In this document: positions 11,084 through 22,058 of the stretch, piece by piece
Position numbering within the stretch: position 1 is the stretch's first letter
Layout of the letters: every line of letters begins with the position of its first letter
NCBI GenBank assembly: GCA_019022655.1
Contig: JAFJYI010000138.1
Span: 1,302,001 to 1,366,000, forward strand
Origin: Acacia acuminata
Lineage: Eukaryota; Streptophyta; Magnoliopsida; Fabales; Fabaceae
Length of the DNA stretch: 64,000 bases
Reading direction: 5' to 3'
Notes under the pieces: model-generated
The model's input: only the letters and a program-made list of their open reading frames with translations
Databases searched by the model: none
What the model was told of the DNA's origin: nothing
Position numbers and translations under genes: made by a program

Positions 11084-11780
11084 GCAAGAGCACAATTTAA
11101 AGAATTAACAAAAAGTTTCAGATCTCCTTTTTCATCCCTCAACCCGACAACAGCACAAAATTTTAAAAAAAAAATGTTTCAAATTCTTTCTTCATCCCTG
11201 CAACCCGATGACACAGAAGGGACGATAGGCAGAAGGAGGAGGAAGCGGAGGCGTCAGCGCCGGCGGTAACGAAAGGAAGACAGATGGATTGAAGAAGGAG
11301 AAGACGGTCATTATGAATTTCTTCACGAGGGAAGATCAAGTTCCCACCGAAAATGTAGGGAAGCAATCTTCCCATGAATGAAAGAAGATGGTGAGCCATC
11401 GAAAAAGATTGGTTTTGGGAAGATGGAGTATCCAAACAGTTTTTTGCAAAGAATATGATGAATCTTCCATCCCCTTCCTGAATCTTTAGCATAACAAATA
11501 GGGCCTAAGTTTCTATAGCTTTTCATATTATTCAAATATTCACGATGTTGCAAACTGCATCTATATTGGGCATACATCATATTTTTCAATTGAATATTGT
11601 ACATGACTTTTTCTTTGGTAGATTTTATTCTACTTCAACGTGATATCTGTAGTTTTTTTTTTTTTTCTCCATAAACAAAAACCCTTTCTAGTGGCCATTG
11701 GGGTTTAATTAAAGGGAAAAGGATAACATCCAATAAAAGTTGGTCCATCTGATTAAATGACTTGGCTCATAGCTATAAGG

Positions 11781-13933
11781 TAAGGTTGTCCAAAAAACAC
11801 GGCAGCCTGGTTGGTTTAGTTTGACCTGGTCCAACCCGACTCGGTCAGGGTAAAAAAAACTTAGTCCAAGACAATTTGATTGGATCAGACTGTAAAAAAA
11901 ACTTGGTCCAAGACAATTTGATTGGACCAGACTGCTTGGGTGGGACCAGACTTTGATCCAGGGGTTTAGATCCCTTGGACTGGTCTGGTCTAACTATTTA
12001 AAAAAAAAAATCACCACTACACTCTGCACTCAGCCACTTACTGGAGTTTGGACTGTTGGAATCCGTACACGCGGCGGAATTAAAAACTTATGAATCCCAT
12101 CGGAGGATCTATCAACGGCGTTTAGATCAAGGTTCGTTAGAAACCATACCTATGTGCGAATTGGTGAACGTCTCTTTCGATTTGATCACGTGGGCTACCT
12201 TTTAATTCGATCAAACGGGAGCAGACTTTTCGAGTCTCCTCCTCTACCGATATCCACACGAATAACCTTGAACACGGACGGCGAGCGTGCTAGCACCTTC
12301 GGTATTCTCGCGTCTCTCCTTTTCTTTTTCTCTAGGGTTTCTTACGGCTTCTCTAATTCATTCGTCCACTTAATACGACTAGATCAATATCTATTTAAAG
12401 AGTTTCTAAAACCCTAATGAATCGTATTAAAATATTCCAAAATTAATCCAATTAATCTTGAAATTCAAATATGAATTAAAACAATATATTAATTAAATCA
12501 TGTCAATAGATCTAATCAAATATACTTATTTAATTCGAATTATGAGTCTGATTTAATTTATCTTTATAAATTAAATCTCGGATATGATATCTTTCTATTT
12601 AATTAAATCGATATACTATATCTCAATTTAATTAAATCTAAGATACTACATCTTTATTCGAAAATTAAATCGAGATATAATATCTCAATTTATTATAGTT
12701 ATTTAATTTATCAAATAAATTAAATACTATATATAATAATATTATTATCATTAAATAATATCATTATTATTTTTGAATTTAATAATAAATACACACACAC
12801 ATATATATCCTAGATTAAATACTGTATACATTAAATCTTAGATATATATAAGATTCAATGAATCTGTATACTTTTGCTCGTGTTGGCTATTCTTGTGTGT
12901 AGCCCTGCAGGCCTACATGAGATTGGTAGTGGACCAATACTGTACCAGCCCACAAGTCACAAGCGGCCTCTAGCAAGACATTGCGACTACCCAATTCATA
13001 TGGAGATCGATGATACGATACTACCTATGATACAACCATGTCACGTCCCTTTTGTCATGTGATAATTTAGTCAAAGATGAGGCATGGATAATGTCAACTT
13101 CCTGTTCTTGGCCATTACTTTTTCGATTCTCGAGTTGTCTAATAATGGAAACTTCTTTCCTTCGTAGTATGACCAAACATTTCTCAGACTCACTCATCGA
13201 GGGGCCTAGTATTATCTTTTTACAAATGTGAGGGACAAATTCTATCTTAACCATTCACATTTCTCTGCATGAAAACCACTGATCCCGATCCAAGCCTTTA
13301 TCATCACCCGGTCAAATGTGACTTTTGACTAGGTCAAAGATCCGACTCATCATGTAGGAATCCATGATGATCTCAGTCAAAGAGCGTTGTGACGGTTATA
13401 CATGAGATAAGTTTATGACTAAATCCATGCGGCTTTCTCATGGTGGGTGGTCCAAAGATCTTGTACTCTTACAAGTGCCTATGATTTTGATTTGTATCTC
13501 CATACCTCATCAAAGTTATACTGATCTTATTTCATCTTCGCTCCCGCGTAGATGACCTACGTAGACATTTAGAATAATCTATAAGATATATCCAGGGATA
13601 AGTTATCACTATAAACATGCGAATGAAATGATAACTAAATGGAGAACAATGACTTGCCCCAACAGTTGGACATCCTAATTTGCTTTTTAACTTATAGGAA
13701 TCACTTTTCACTCGGTCACTTTTTGTTACTTTTAAGTCGGGTGAAACCGAGCTAAAATATTGCCTCCCAAGAAGGCAATAAAAAAATCTGGACTATCTGG
13801 ATTGGTCCAGGAAGTCCGGTGGTCCGATCCGATCTAGCCCGACCTGGGGATGACTTGTCCAGCCCGAGGTCCTATCGAGCCAGACCTTAAGTTGACCTCC
13901 AACTCAGTTTGGCCCGATCCTTGGACATCCCTA
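11781..13933. mobile_element. Non-autonomous hAT-type element, itself carrying a solo LTR
   Basis: The termini are TAAGGTTGTCCAA at the left and, reading inward from the right, TAGGGATGTCCAA. The right end matches the common plant hAT terminus. Subterminal DNA on both sides is rich in CCGA/TCGG and GGTCC words. An 8-bp flanking duplication, CTATAAGG (11773-11780) and CTACAAGG (13934-13941), has one mismatch, as expected for hAT. Without the LTR the element is about 540 bp and has no coding frame. Confidence 0.68.
12054..13666. mobile_element. Solo LTR, about 1.6 kb
   Basis: Begins TGTTGGAATCCGTACACG and ends CCCCAACAGT, so the termini carry TGTTGG/CCAACA inverted repeats. TGGAC precedes the left end (12049-12053) and follows the right end (13667-13671), which would be a 5-bp target duplication. 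The usual terminal CA would be at 13664, so the exact right boundary is uncertain by two bases. No internal retrotransposon domain and no second LTR is present, so it looks like the product of LTR-LTR recombination. Confidence 0.6.
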
Positions 13934-14106
13934 CTACAAGGTCGTGTTCGAATCCCATTGATTGCGAATATTGTTAATGGGCAATTTGTAAGTACATCTA
14001 TAAACATTTTTTAAGGCCGGAGACATGTCTTGACCCCAGTGAGCCACCAGGCTCAACTCATCTAAAACTTTTTTGTTATAAGAAAAAAAGAACAAGAAAA
14101 TACCAT

Positions 14107-14337
14107 TTGAACTGGACTTGACTTTCCTCCTATACCCATTCCCATCATTTTTCCTCATTTTCCCTTTCCCACTATTAGATTAAGATCTCAACGGTCTAGA
14201 TTTATCATACGATAAAAATATTGTTATAAAGAAAATGATGGTAAATCTAAACAGATTGAGATCTTAATCAAACAAGTAGAAAAGGGAAAAGGATGGTAAG
14301 AGGTATAGAAGGAAAGTCAAGTCTGTTTGAACTTTAA
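14107..14337. mobile_element. Palindromic MITE
   Basis: TTTGAACTGGACTTGACTTT at the left is mirrored by AAAGTCAAGTCTGTTTGAAC at the right. Further in, AGATTAAGATCTCAACGGTC pairs with GATTGAGATCTTAATC. The whole sequence can fold into a long hairpin with a loop near 14215. No coding frame. Confidence 0.6.
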
Positions 14338-14558
14338 AATCTAAAATTAGTGATTTCCTTATAAAAAATATGATGTCAATTACTATAGTCCTATAGCCAA
14401 TACCTATAAGCAACAAAACCAATTTGAGATTTTAAAGTTTAAGAGAAATTTTTTTTTCGTGTATCCTTTAGCTTTTTATTTTACTATAAAAATTGCCTTT
14501 AATTTGTAGTTGTCAGAGCTTCTTTGAAAAAACGGTAGCAAGCTCAAACATGTGACTA

Positions 14559-14750
14559 GGGACTAGATTAGTTTGAGGGAGGGGGAGATCTTTTACCTCC
14601 TTTTTATCAAAAAGCCTATAAAACTTTTTCAATATTTCAAAAATAGACTTTCAACAAAAAAAAATATTCCCTTCACTAATGACAAGTTGATTAATTTACT
14701 ACTTTCCACTCCTTTCCCTTTCACTCCTTCCCCTCAAACCAAACATTCCC
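14559..14750. mobile_element. Small Tourist-like MITE
   Basis: The left GGGACTAGATTAGTTTGAGG and the reverse complement of the right end (GGGAATGTTTGGTTTGAGGG) are imperfect inverted repeats. Both lead into GGGGA-rich subterminal DNA like that of the element at 597-3715. Target duplication is unclear. Confidence 0.4.
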
Positions 14751-15775
14751 TAAGCGTGAAAAATCATGATGAAGGAAATATACAGTTTGGGTTCACGATG
14801 AAGGTTAATGGGCCACAACACATCAAAAGCTAGAAATCATTGCTTTTATGCACACAATGAGAGAGAAAACAATTTTACCAAAAGAGAGAGAGAGAGAAAA
14901 AAAAACAATAGCTACGAGAAAAGATAAAATTATTCTCATAAGTACAATAATTTGATATTTATTAATACATCTTAAAGATAAAAGTTTAAATAATAAATTT
15001 GAGGGAAAATTAAGCCAAAAAAAAATCTCTTATTAAAAATTTAACTAATAACTTGATAATTTTTTATATACACATAAAATATTAGTACGGTGCAAATTCA
15101 TGTCTTTTTTTAAATAATTTTTTATTTAAACTCTTGAGATAATCATTTAAATAAGTTTTAGTTTGAAAAAAAAATCCCCACTTTTATAATTAATTTAAAT
15201 ATAAATCATATTTACCGACCTTGTAAAGTTCAGTCTAAAAAAAGCCAGTGTTGGCAATTTCAAGTCCCGCAAGACTCATTCCCAGACCCAGGAGAAAAAA
15301 AAGATCATGGGTTAAAGGAGGATACGTGTGCTGCTCCAATCCAATTTGCGTCATACTCGCCAACGTTTGGACGGTTACCGGCGGGATCTCCTCACTGCCT
15401 AGTTTTGATCGCTAACCCTCCATGATCTCCTTGGTATTTCCTCTGGGTCTTGCTGATTGAAACTCTAACCCGCTTTTGGTCACGGGACTCTTCATTTTCT
15501 ATCGATTTCTCGATCATATATTGGCACCCTTACCTACTTTATACATATATGCCCTTGCCTTCGTAATTATTGGTCACCTCATTTTCAGATTCCTTCACCC
15601 CGTTTTCTTGTGACCCTCTTTTATTATATCAGAATGGTGCTTGAAATCAACTCCTTTTATGAACAGCTCTGATTTCATCATTTATTTCTCTCAATTTCCA
15701 TCATCTGGTGTTCCGAGTTCTTTGTTGTGAATCTCAAATTTGCTGCTTAAATTCTATTGTTATTGTGGCTCCCCG
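14751..15775. other. AT-rich intergenic DNA and 5' region of the 2H gene
   Basis: The first 500 bases are AT-rich with no coding frame. From about 15300 the composition becomes gene-like and probably forms promoter and 5' leader of the gene starting at 15776. No clear TATA box was chosen. Confidence 0.5.
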
Positions 15776-16327
15776 ATGTCACAAGGTTTCGCTATCGAGC
15801 TCTATTTCGATCCTGCGCTTGAAAACCAGGTGTTGAAGGCCTGGAATATACTGGCTCGCCGACAAATCAGCACCCATCTCATCGAAATCGAATCTCGCCC
15901 GCACATCACTCTCTTTTCCAGCCCCTATGTTGATTCCGCCAAGCTTGAATCAGTTGTCAAGAGTTTCGCTGCCAAGCAAGAGCCCTTGCCTCTATCTTTC
16001 TCTACAATCGGGTGTTTACCAAACGACAATAATGTACTCTTTCTTTCACCGACCCCTTCAATCTGGCTGCTTCAGTTCCAATCGCAGTTGGGCGATGCGA
16101 TGAAGAAAGAAGGTTTCGAGATAGGCGAGGATTATCGCCCAGATTCTTGGATTCCTTATTGCGCTGTTGCTCAGGAAGTGCCAAAAATTAGGATGGCCGA
16201 GGCGGTTTGTGTCTTGCGGGACTTGAAATTGCCGATTTCTGGGTATGCCATGGATATTGGGTTGGTGGAGTTATCTCCCGCTCGCGAGCTCTTCTCATTT
16301 GTGCTTGGTAATTCAGTAGAAACATGA
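15776..16327 (+). CDS. 2H/LigT-fold protein (RNA ligase/cyclic phosphodiesterase family), single exon
   Basis: 183 residues without introns. The start is the ATG at 15776 (MSQGFAIELYF); the upstream in-frame extension begins only with TTG. The fold is that of the 2H phosphoesterase superfamily, which normally uses two HxT motifs on either side of a cleft to act on 2',3'-cyclic or 2'-5' phosphates in RNA. The first motif is clear (PHITLF, His43-Thr45). In the position of the second, the sequence is WIPYCAVA (residues 125-132), so Tyr128 and Ala130 replace His and Thr. Catalysis by the usual mechanism is therefore doubtful, and a binding or structural role is possible. From memory, Arabidopsis has such a gene (AT5G40190) next to DEG9 (AT5G40200), as here; this needs checking. 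No signal peptide or membrane segment is visible. Confidence 0.8.
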   Translation: MSQGFAIELYFDPALENQVLKAWNILARRQISTHLIEIESRPHITLFSSPYVDSAKLESVVKSFAAKQEPLPLSFSTIGCLPNDNNVLFLSPTPSIWLLQFQSQLGDAMKKEGFEIGEDYRPDSWIPYCAVAQEVPKIRMAEAVCVLRDLKLPISGYAMDIGLVELSPARELFSFVLGNSVET

Positions 16328-18591
16328 GGTTGTAGATTACTCTAATTTACTTTGTATCCTACTTGTGTTTAATGGATTACAATGTTACATCTTGAAATAT
16401 TAAACGTTACAATTGGAGAGTTGCATTTTAGAATTTTTATTTTTACCTTTTAGCTTGTTGTTTTCTTTAGGTTATTATTCTATCATCTTTTCATCTTAAA
16501 ATTGTGTTGGAAATCTTATTTCTTCCTATAATTTGTTGGTGTAATGAATGTGAGACTGGCTGCCTCAAACTTGCTGATCACAAGACATGATAACTGGCTA
16601 TCAGTTCATCCAGCTATGCTCCTTTAAGTGATTACCTGACAAAGTAAATCAACTTGTGTTTCCTTTTTCCTTTCTTTGGATATATTCTTATTTATTATTG
16701 GCATTTTTGAACTTTTGGTTTGTTCTATATTTGCTTACAAAATTCTGAGGACTGGGGAGGGGTAAGAGGCAAAATTTTAAGAAGATATGCTTTTTACGCT
16801 TCTCTGTTTGGTCCGTTTGGCTGGAATATATTTAGTGGCTTCTTTTTGGTCGGCGTCTGGATCAAGGTTGATATCTCCTTGTTAGGTATGCAGATTGAGT
16901 GGATGGTTTTTCTTATTCATCTTTCATATCTTCTTTGTTTGGGTTCAGTTAAGATCAGTGAGGATGCCTTGTCCTCTGCATTATACTCCTCAGGGCAATG
17001 ATATTTCTTCTATTAGCAAAACCATTGTAGTGGATGTTTCTGAATCATGTCACTAGAGACTAGACCAATGGGAGGGAGGTTGTAGGAGTTACTATACAAC
17101 ATCACAAGTACTGCTATTCTGAATGTCTGAGTGCAAACCCTTCGTCTGCCATTGCAGCTTGTTAGCTGCTTCTTGGCCTTTTGAGTATCATTATCTTCGA
17201 ACACCTATGTTTTCATCATTGGTAATAGTAACTTCAGAAGGTTTTGGTTACATGGATGTTACTAGTATTTGATAGTTCTAGTTTGGTAGACTTCTCTTTT
17301 GCATCCTGTCTGGGTATTAGAGTTTCAAATGCAAGGGTTTTGCTGTAGAGGGTCAATGCCTTTAATAATTTACTTAATTACTGTATTACTATTATCAGAC
17401 ACTAGGTATTGGGAAATATAGCAATGGCCATTGCAATAAGATAATATGCTCATGACGCTAGAAATCTTAAGGATGACCAAATGTAGCTTTCAATTCTTTT
17501 TTTTTTTTTTTTTTTCTTTTTTGTTTTTGTTGGGTTCCTTCTAAATTCCGTAACCATCCTCAAATGGTAAATATAATCCCTTCAAAAGATTGCTGCGTTT
17601 AGGTTGTCATTTTGAATAGTTGAGCTCGTTTCTCTTTATTAGCATCATTCATAAACAAGGGGTATCAGCACATATTAATTCTTGGATGTCAATATTTTTT
17701 AGCTTCAACTACATTCATTAAAGTGAAATGGTGCTATGATGAGTTTAGGATTTCATGTTTGCACCGCAGCTTCAGTTGACACTTAAACGCAATTTATTGC
17801 TTCTGTTTAGGATGCTTGATGAATGGCCTGGTAAAGCTGTGAAATAGGTCGAGGATCAATAGTTTTATTATTGAATAACAATGCATATCCATGATTGCCT
17901 TTTTTTTTTTTTTTTTTGTATTTAAAAAAGTTATAGTGAATTGGGTCATACGTTTCATCAGAAAGTAGGTCTTCCTTTACTCGAAGGAACAGAACTAGAT
18001 CTACTAGTGGCCTCATTGCACATTTCAGGTTATCTTAACCTGCATCCGAGTTTTTTTCTTTTTTTTTTTGCCTTCAACTTGCATCTGAGGTTTGAATATT
18101 ATTATTGCCGCCATTTAAATATCATTTCCCAGACTTTATCATATTCATATTGTATCAAACGTTTGGTCTGATAAATCCTTACTCCCATTTAATATTTTGA
18201 TTGAATTTGAATGTTATTACTAGTAATATTTAAGTGATTGCTTGGGACCTATGATAATTTGTCTTCCTCATACAAAATCCTTCGATTTAAAGTTGTTATT
18301 TGTAACCATGCAGCAAAAGTTTCCGCGTTATATACTCCATCAAAGTGAAAAATGAGAATGCATCCAGCCCTGTGCTTGGCTCGAGATTTTTTCAAACGAT
18401 CATGGGCGAGATCATATGGAGAGTGAGTGGCAAACATTGTTGCGTCCAAAAGACACGGTAATTTAGAAACAGCTGAAAAGCTGAAAAACATCATCAGGAT
18501 CTATATTATTCTATATTATTATTATTAAGCTAGGAAATACAAAGAACTGGGGTATAAATTTGATGGGAAGAAGTGAATTGTATATATAATT
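16328..18591. other. 3' flank of the 2H gene and intergenic DNA, no further gene seen
   Basis: Lies between the plus-strand 2H gene and the minus-strand TBL gene, which point at each other. It contains T-rich tracts (about 17499-17515 and 17900-17917) and short frames without family resemblance. 16.3-17.4 kb has a moderate, transcript-like composition and may be 3' UTR or an unspliced non-coding transcript. Confidence 0.45.
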
Positions 18592-21083
18592 TTAAGAGTC
18601 AGAAGAAGGGTGTCTCTGGAGGAGAAGAGCAAGCAAAAGCTCGCTCCAGAAATCAACAGGACCAGGCATGCACCAATGTGTACAATCGTTATAACCCCTC
18701 ATCCACTTGTTGCCCCAATGCTCCCCTGGATGCCCATCTGGCCTCATCATCATTGCTCTCGTCACATCCACAACCTCGTACCTCTTGTCTCCTTGTCTTG
18801 TTCCTCTCTCGTACTCCTCCATCTGCACATTCCTCAGCTTCCACTCGAAGCTTTTCCAGTCAACCTCTGCTTCACTCATCGGACTTGTCTTGTTGCAGTA
18901 CCCTCCGGTGTTCCAGACCCCGCCCTCGAAGTGAGCCGACGCGAATGTTCTTGCGAATACCAATGTTTTTTTCTTGCAGTTTTGGCAGTTGTTGAGGAAG
19001 TTGAAGACCCCTCGAAAGGCCATTCGTAAGGCGAAGTCGATGCTGTAGTCAGTGACATTTGGTTGCTGGCAGAAGACGCAACCTATGACGTTGTCAGCTT
19101 CATGCAAGTACATTGCTCTGAAGAACCAGTGGCCTCCTGATATTACGGCGTAATCCAAGTCAGGAACTACATTGGCCCAATCTGGGTCAACCTTGTCTAT
19201 GTACATGTCGAATATGTTTATCCCTGATCCGTTCACCGTTCTTTCCTCCCCCACTATCAGGAATCTGCTCCATAAGCTCATCACGGTGAAGTCGCTCTTT
19301 GGGAAATGCCATTTCCGGTACCTATCTTCTGAGTCCTTGTAAATCTCCACCGGAGTTTCCTCCTGCAATTATTTATGAGGATCAATGTTCATATCACAAA
19401 AATTAATGATTTGATATATAGGATGTGAAAGTAAGACTAAAATGTAATATTACTCTAATTACATGTACTAAATTTCGACATCATATTAATTTATATGATT
19501 TTTTATATAAAATATTTAATACTTTTAGAAATTATTAAATACCTTGTAAAAAAAGCATCAAGAGCATCTTCTAAAACGCGTCATGTAAGAGCAGAGTAAA
19601 AGTTAAACCTAGTACGAGTTTTTTTTAATACCGTTTTACTTGCAAGATAATATCATTTTTGTCTTATCTTTTAAGCAAATCTAGTTAACTCAATGATTAT
19701 GGGGGTAAATTCTCAACTTTACACTCATTTATGATTGAATATTTTTCAACTGTTTCTTCTTTTTTTATCTTTTTGAGTATAATTAACATGGGTAAAATTG
19801 TTATAATCTCATTTATTACATGAAGTAGAAATTATAAATATAACCAAATTTTTTGACTAAAATAAACTTATAAATAGAATCAGTATAGTCTATAAAGCGG
19901 GATAATGAATATTAAACGTGGGATTGGGAGCGTGGTGTCAAGCGAATATTTGTCTGCATTTATTTTCAATATCTGTGATAATGTGGCAACGGAGACATCC
20001 GCGGAATACATAATTCCAATCTCCATGTCTGGCGGTGAGATTAGAGAAGGGGCGAGTTTTGACCAAATCTCAAACAGAATTGGTCAACCTATTATTGCAA
20101 TCTGTTTTGTTCGTTGCGCGTATCACCCTACACAATCAATTAATGACCAGCAAAATTCCAAAATGGACGACGTGCCAGCTGGTCCTGAGTTCTTCTTCTT
20201 CCTCCGTCCATATCAGTTGTGGAATAACCATGTACGCGGGAATCGCACTCAAGCTGTAACCTTTTTTTCTTCTCTTTCTCTTTCTAACTTTTCCCCCGCA
20301 TAATTCGGTCACGAGAATCAAATTCCCTCCGAGAACAAGCAAGGAATTCCGAATTCGGTGAAAAGAAACTATGGAGTGGAAATTTAGTGGGTTCAACGTA
20401 AGTAGAGCCAAAACAGAGTGGAGGCAGTGATAGGAATAACTGACCTGTGAGAGGAGACAAACGAAGGAATCCATGTGGTTTCTGGCCACAGAATCACCTA
20501 TGAATGCCCACTTCTTGCCTCGAACAATGTGAAGGAATGTTTTGGGGTTGAAACTCTGCAACTCACACTCATCAGGCTTCCATTTCCAGTTCAGAAAATC
20601 ACGATCCTCTCTCCCCTGCTTGAAACAGTTCTTGGATTCTGGAATGGCGCTGCAACTCCAGTTGGTGTAATACGATGACTCTCTCGGGGCTCTAACCCAC
20701 TTTCCCTTAAACAAGTCACACCTTTTCTGCTCTGCAAAACAAAACAAAAAACAGAGAAAAAGGAATCAAATTGATTAATCACAATCGAGAGAATGAAAAA
20801 TGAGAATGCGGGGGTCATTAGATTGGAGGTTACCGAAGTTTGGTTTGGGTGAAGCGAGTTGATCAGTGGAGTCACGTTGGTGTTGCTTGTGAGGAGGAAG
20901 GAGAATGGGTTGGTCAGGGATGAGGGAGAGAGGGTTAGGAGAGTAGACAAGGAAGAAACTGAAAATGAAGGCGACGAAGAAACAAGTGAGAAGGAAAGGA
21001 ACGGGACTGCCTATGTTCAAGCATCGTTCTCTTTTGGTGTTGCTCAGAAATCTCTCCAGAAAACTCGTACCAGAGGATTTCAT
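18592..21083 (-). CDS. Trichome birefringence-like (TBL) O-acetyltransferase, AXY4-related branch
   Basis: Three exons, 21083-20834, 20731-20445 and 19362-18592, with GT..AG borders and matching phases, give 435 residues. This is a type II Golgi membrane protein: short basic N-terminus, membrane segment at residues 28-47, proline-rich stem, then the TBL and DUF231/PC-esterase domains. The GDS motif (IGDSVARNH, 162-164) and the DxxH motif (DCTHWC, 405-408) supply the catalytic Ser, Asp and His of the family, and many cysteines fit the disulfide-rich catalytic core. TBL proteins O-acetylate cell-wall polysaccharides; the GDSVARNHM signature is shared with the AXY4 (TBL27) and TBL19-26 group, several of which act on xyloglucan. 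I cannot tell which paralogue this is or prove the substrate. The start is ATG 21083; the frame extends upstream only to a GTG. A (CT)n tract in the 5' leader (plus-strand GA repeat near 21099-21120) is common in plant leaders. Confidence 0.88.
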
Positions 21084-21318
21084 GGCAGACACACACAGAC
21101 AGAGAGAGAGAGAGAGAGAGTGAGGAGGAGGAGAATGGGGAGGGAATTGAATTGAGAACGTTCTGTTTTTGTGAAACCGCCATATTAGTTATAGAGAGAA
21201 GCAGGGGAGAATTTGACTTCTTAGGTAATTAATTAATTAATAGTAAATTGCAGTTATTATTATAGTACCTTTTGCTTTAATTTAAGGGATCAGAATGCAA
21301 TATGCAAAATAATTACTA

Positions 21319-21534
21319 CTCCATTATGCTAAATATAAGACTTAATTGATTTTTTTAGATATTAAAAAATCTAAATAAGTTACTTAATCATATTATATAT
21401 TATGTATGATTCATATATCAATTTATAAGTCAAATCAATCAGTTTGAAGAAAAGAGATAGATATAAATATTTTAAAATAATTTAATTAAGTTGTTTAATC
21501 TCTTAAAAAACCAACTTGTTCTTATATTTAGGAG
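21319..21534. mobile_element. Stowaway-like MITE
   Basis: CTCCATTATGCTAAATATAAG at the left is mirrored by CTTATATTTAGGAG at the right, with TA on both sides (21317-21318 and 21535-21536). It lies about 240 bp upstream of the TBL start codon and so could lie in its promoter. Confidence 0.65.
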
Positions 21535-21625
21535 TAGAGGTTGTACAATATATTACGCTTGAATTATGAGGAAGGTAAAAGGATAATAAATACTCATTTC
21601 CATCTTAAATATATGAAATAAGTTA

Positions 21626-21889
21626 CTCCCTCTTGTCGTAAATATAAAACAAAATAAATTTTTTGGAGATATTAAGAAAGCTAATTAACTTACTTTAAAA
21701 TATTTATATTATCGTTTTTTCCTCTAAATTATTTTTCCTAATATATAAAATGATATATAATATATGTTATGACTAAGTAACTTATTTAGGTTTCTTAATC
21801 TCAAAAAAAAAAAAAAAGCGGTCAACTCTATGTTATATTATTGTTAAAAAAAAAAAAACACTCTACGTTATATTTAAAACCATGAGGAG
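21626..21889. mobile_element. Stowaway-like MITE
   Basis: Begins CTCCCTCTTGTCGTAAATAT and ends ATATTTAAAACCATGAGGAG, with TA at both borders. It shares internal phrases (GAGATATTAAGAAAGCTAA, CCTCTAAATTA) with the copies at 21319 and 38831. Confidence 0.6.
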
Positions 21890-21891
21890 TA

Positions 21892-22058
21892 CTTCATCAT
21901 ATTAAATATTGTGTATCATTAAATTATTTATCAATTTATATGTTAGGCAAAATAATTTAGAGAAAAAATGATTAATATAAATATTTTAAAGTAATTTAAT
22001 TATTTTTTTTAATGTTTTAAAAAAGTCGATTCTGTCTTATATTTAAAACATAAGAGAG
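21892..22058. mobile_element. Truncated Stowaway-like MITE, tandem to the previous copy
   Basis: Shares the 3' half of the family (TTATATTTAAAACATAAGAGAG at the right end, followed by TA) and begins directly at the TA that closes the preceding element. The left half is missing. Confidence 0.45.

Larger units (their letters stand above)
10167..11505. mobile_element. Harbinger/Tourist-like non-autonomous element, about 1.34 kb
   Basis: The left end GGCCCCGTTTTTTATAGGG and the right end (ending ATAACAAATAGGGCC) form terminal inverted repeats. Both sides are bordered by TAA (10164-10166 and 11506-11508). Inside are a Stowaway MITE (10625-10925), a 25-bp tandem repeat (11013-11083) and no credible coding frame. 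Family assignment rests on end sequence and the 3-bp TAA duplication. Confidence 0.5.
11735..14095 (+). mobile_element. Third tRNA-derived SINE, split by a hAT-type insertion
   Basis: The left part contains an A-box-like TGGCTCATAGCTATAAGG (about 11763-11780). The right part resumes at 13942 with TCGTGTTCGAATCCC, a B-box match, and ends with AAAACTTTTTTGTTATAAG plus an A-rich tail. This tail resembles the 3' end of the SINE at 9024-9229, so the two may be one family. Removing 11781-13933 and one target-site copy rejoins the A and B boxes. The outer boundaries are approximate. Confidence 0.6.

Noticed and set aside
10868..11492. Plus and minus frames of 109-133 codons near the 25-bp repeat
   Set aside because: Pyrimidine-rich repeat translation inside a non-autonomous transposon; no conserved motif.
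15740..15775. Upstream extension of the 2H-fold protein
   Set aside because: It begins with TTG; the first ATG at 15776 gives the family-like N-terminus.
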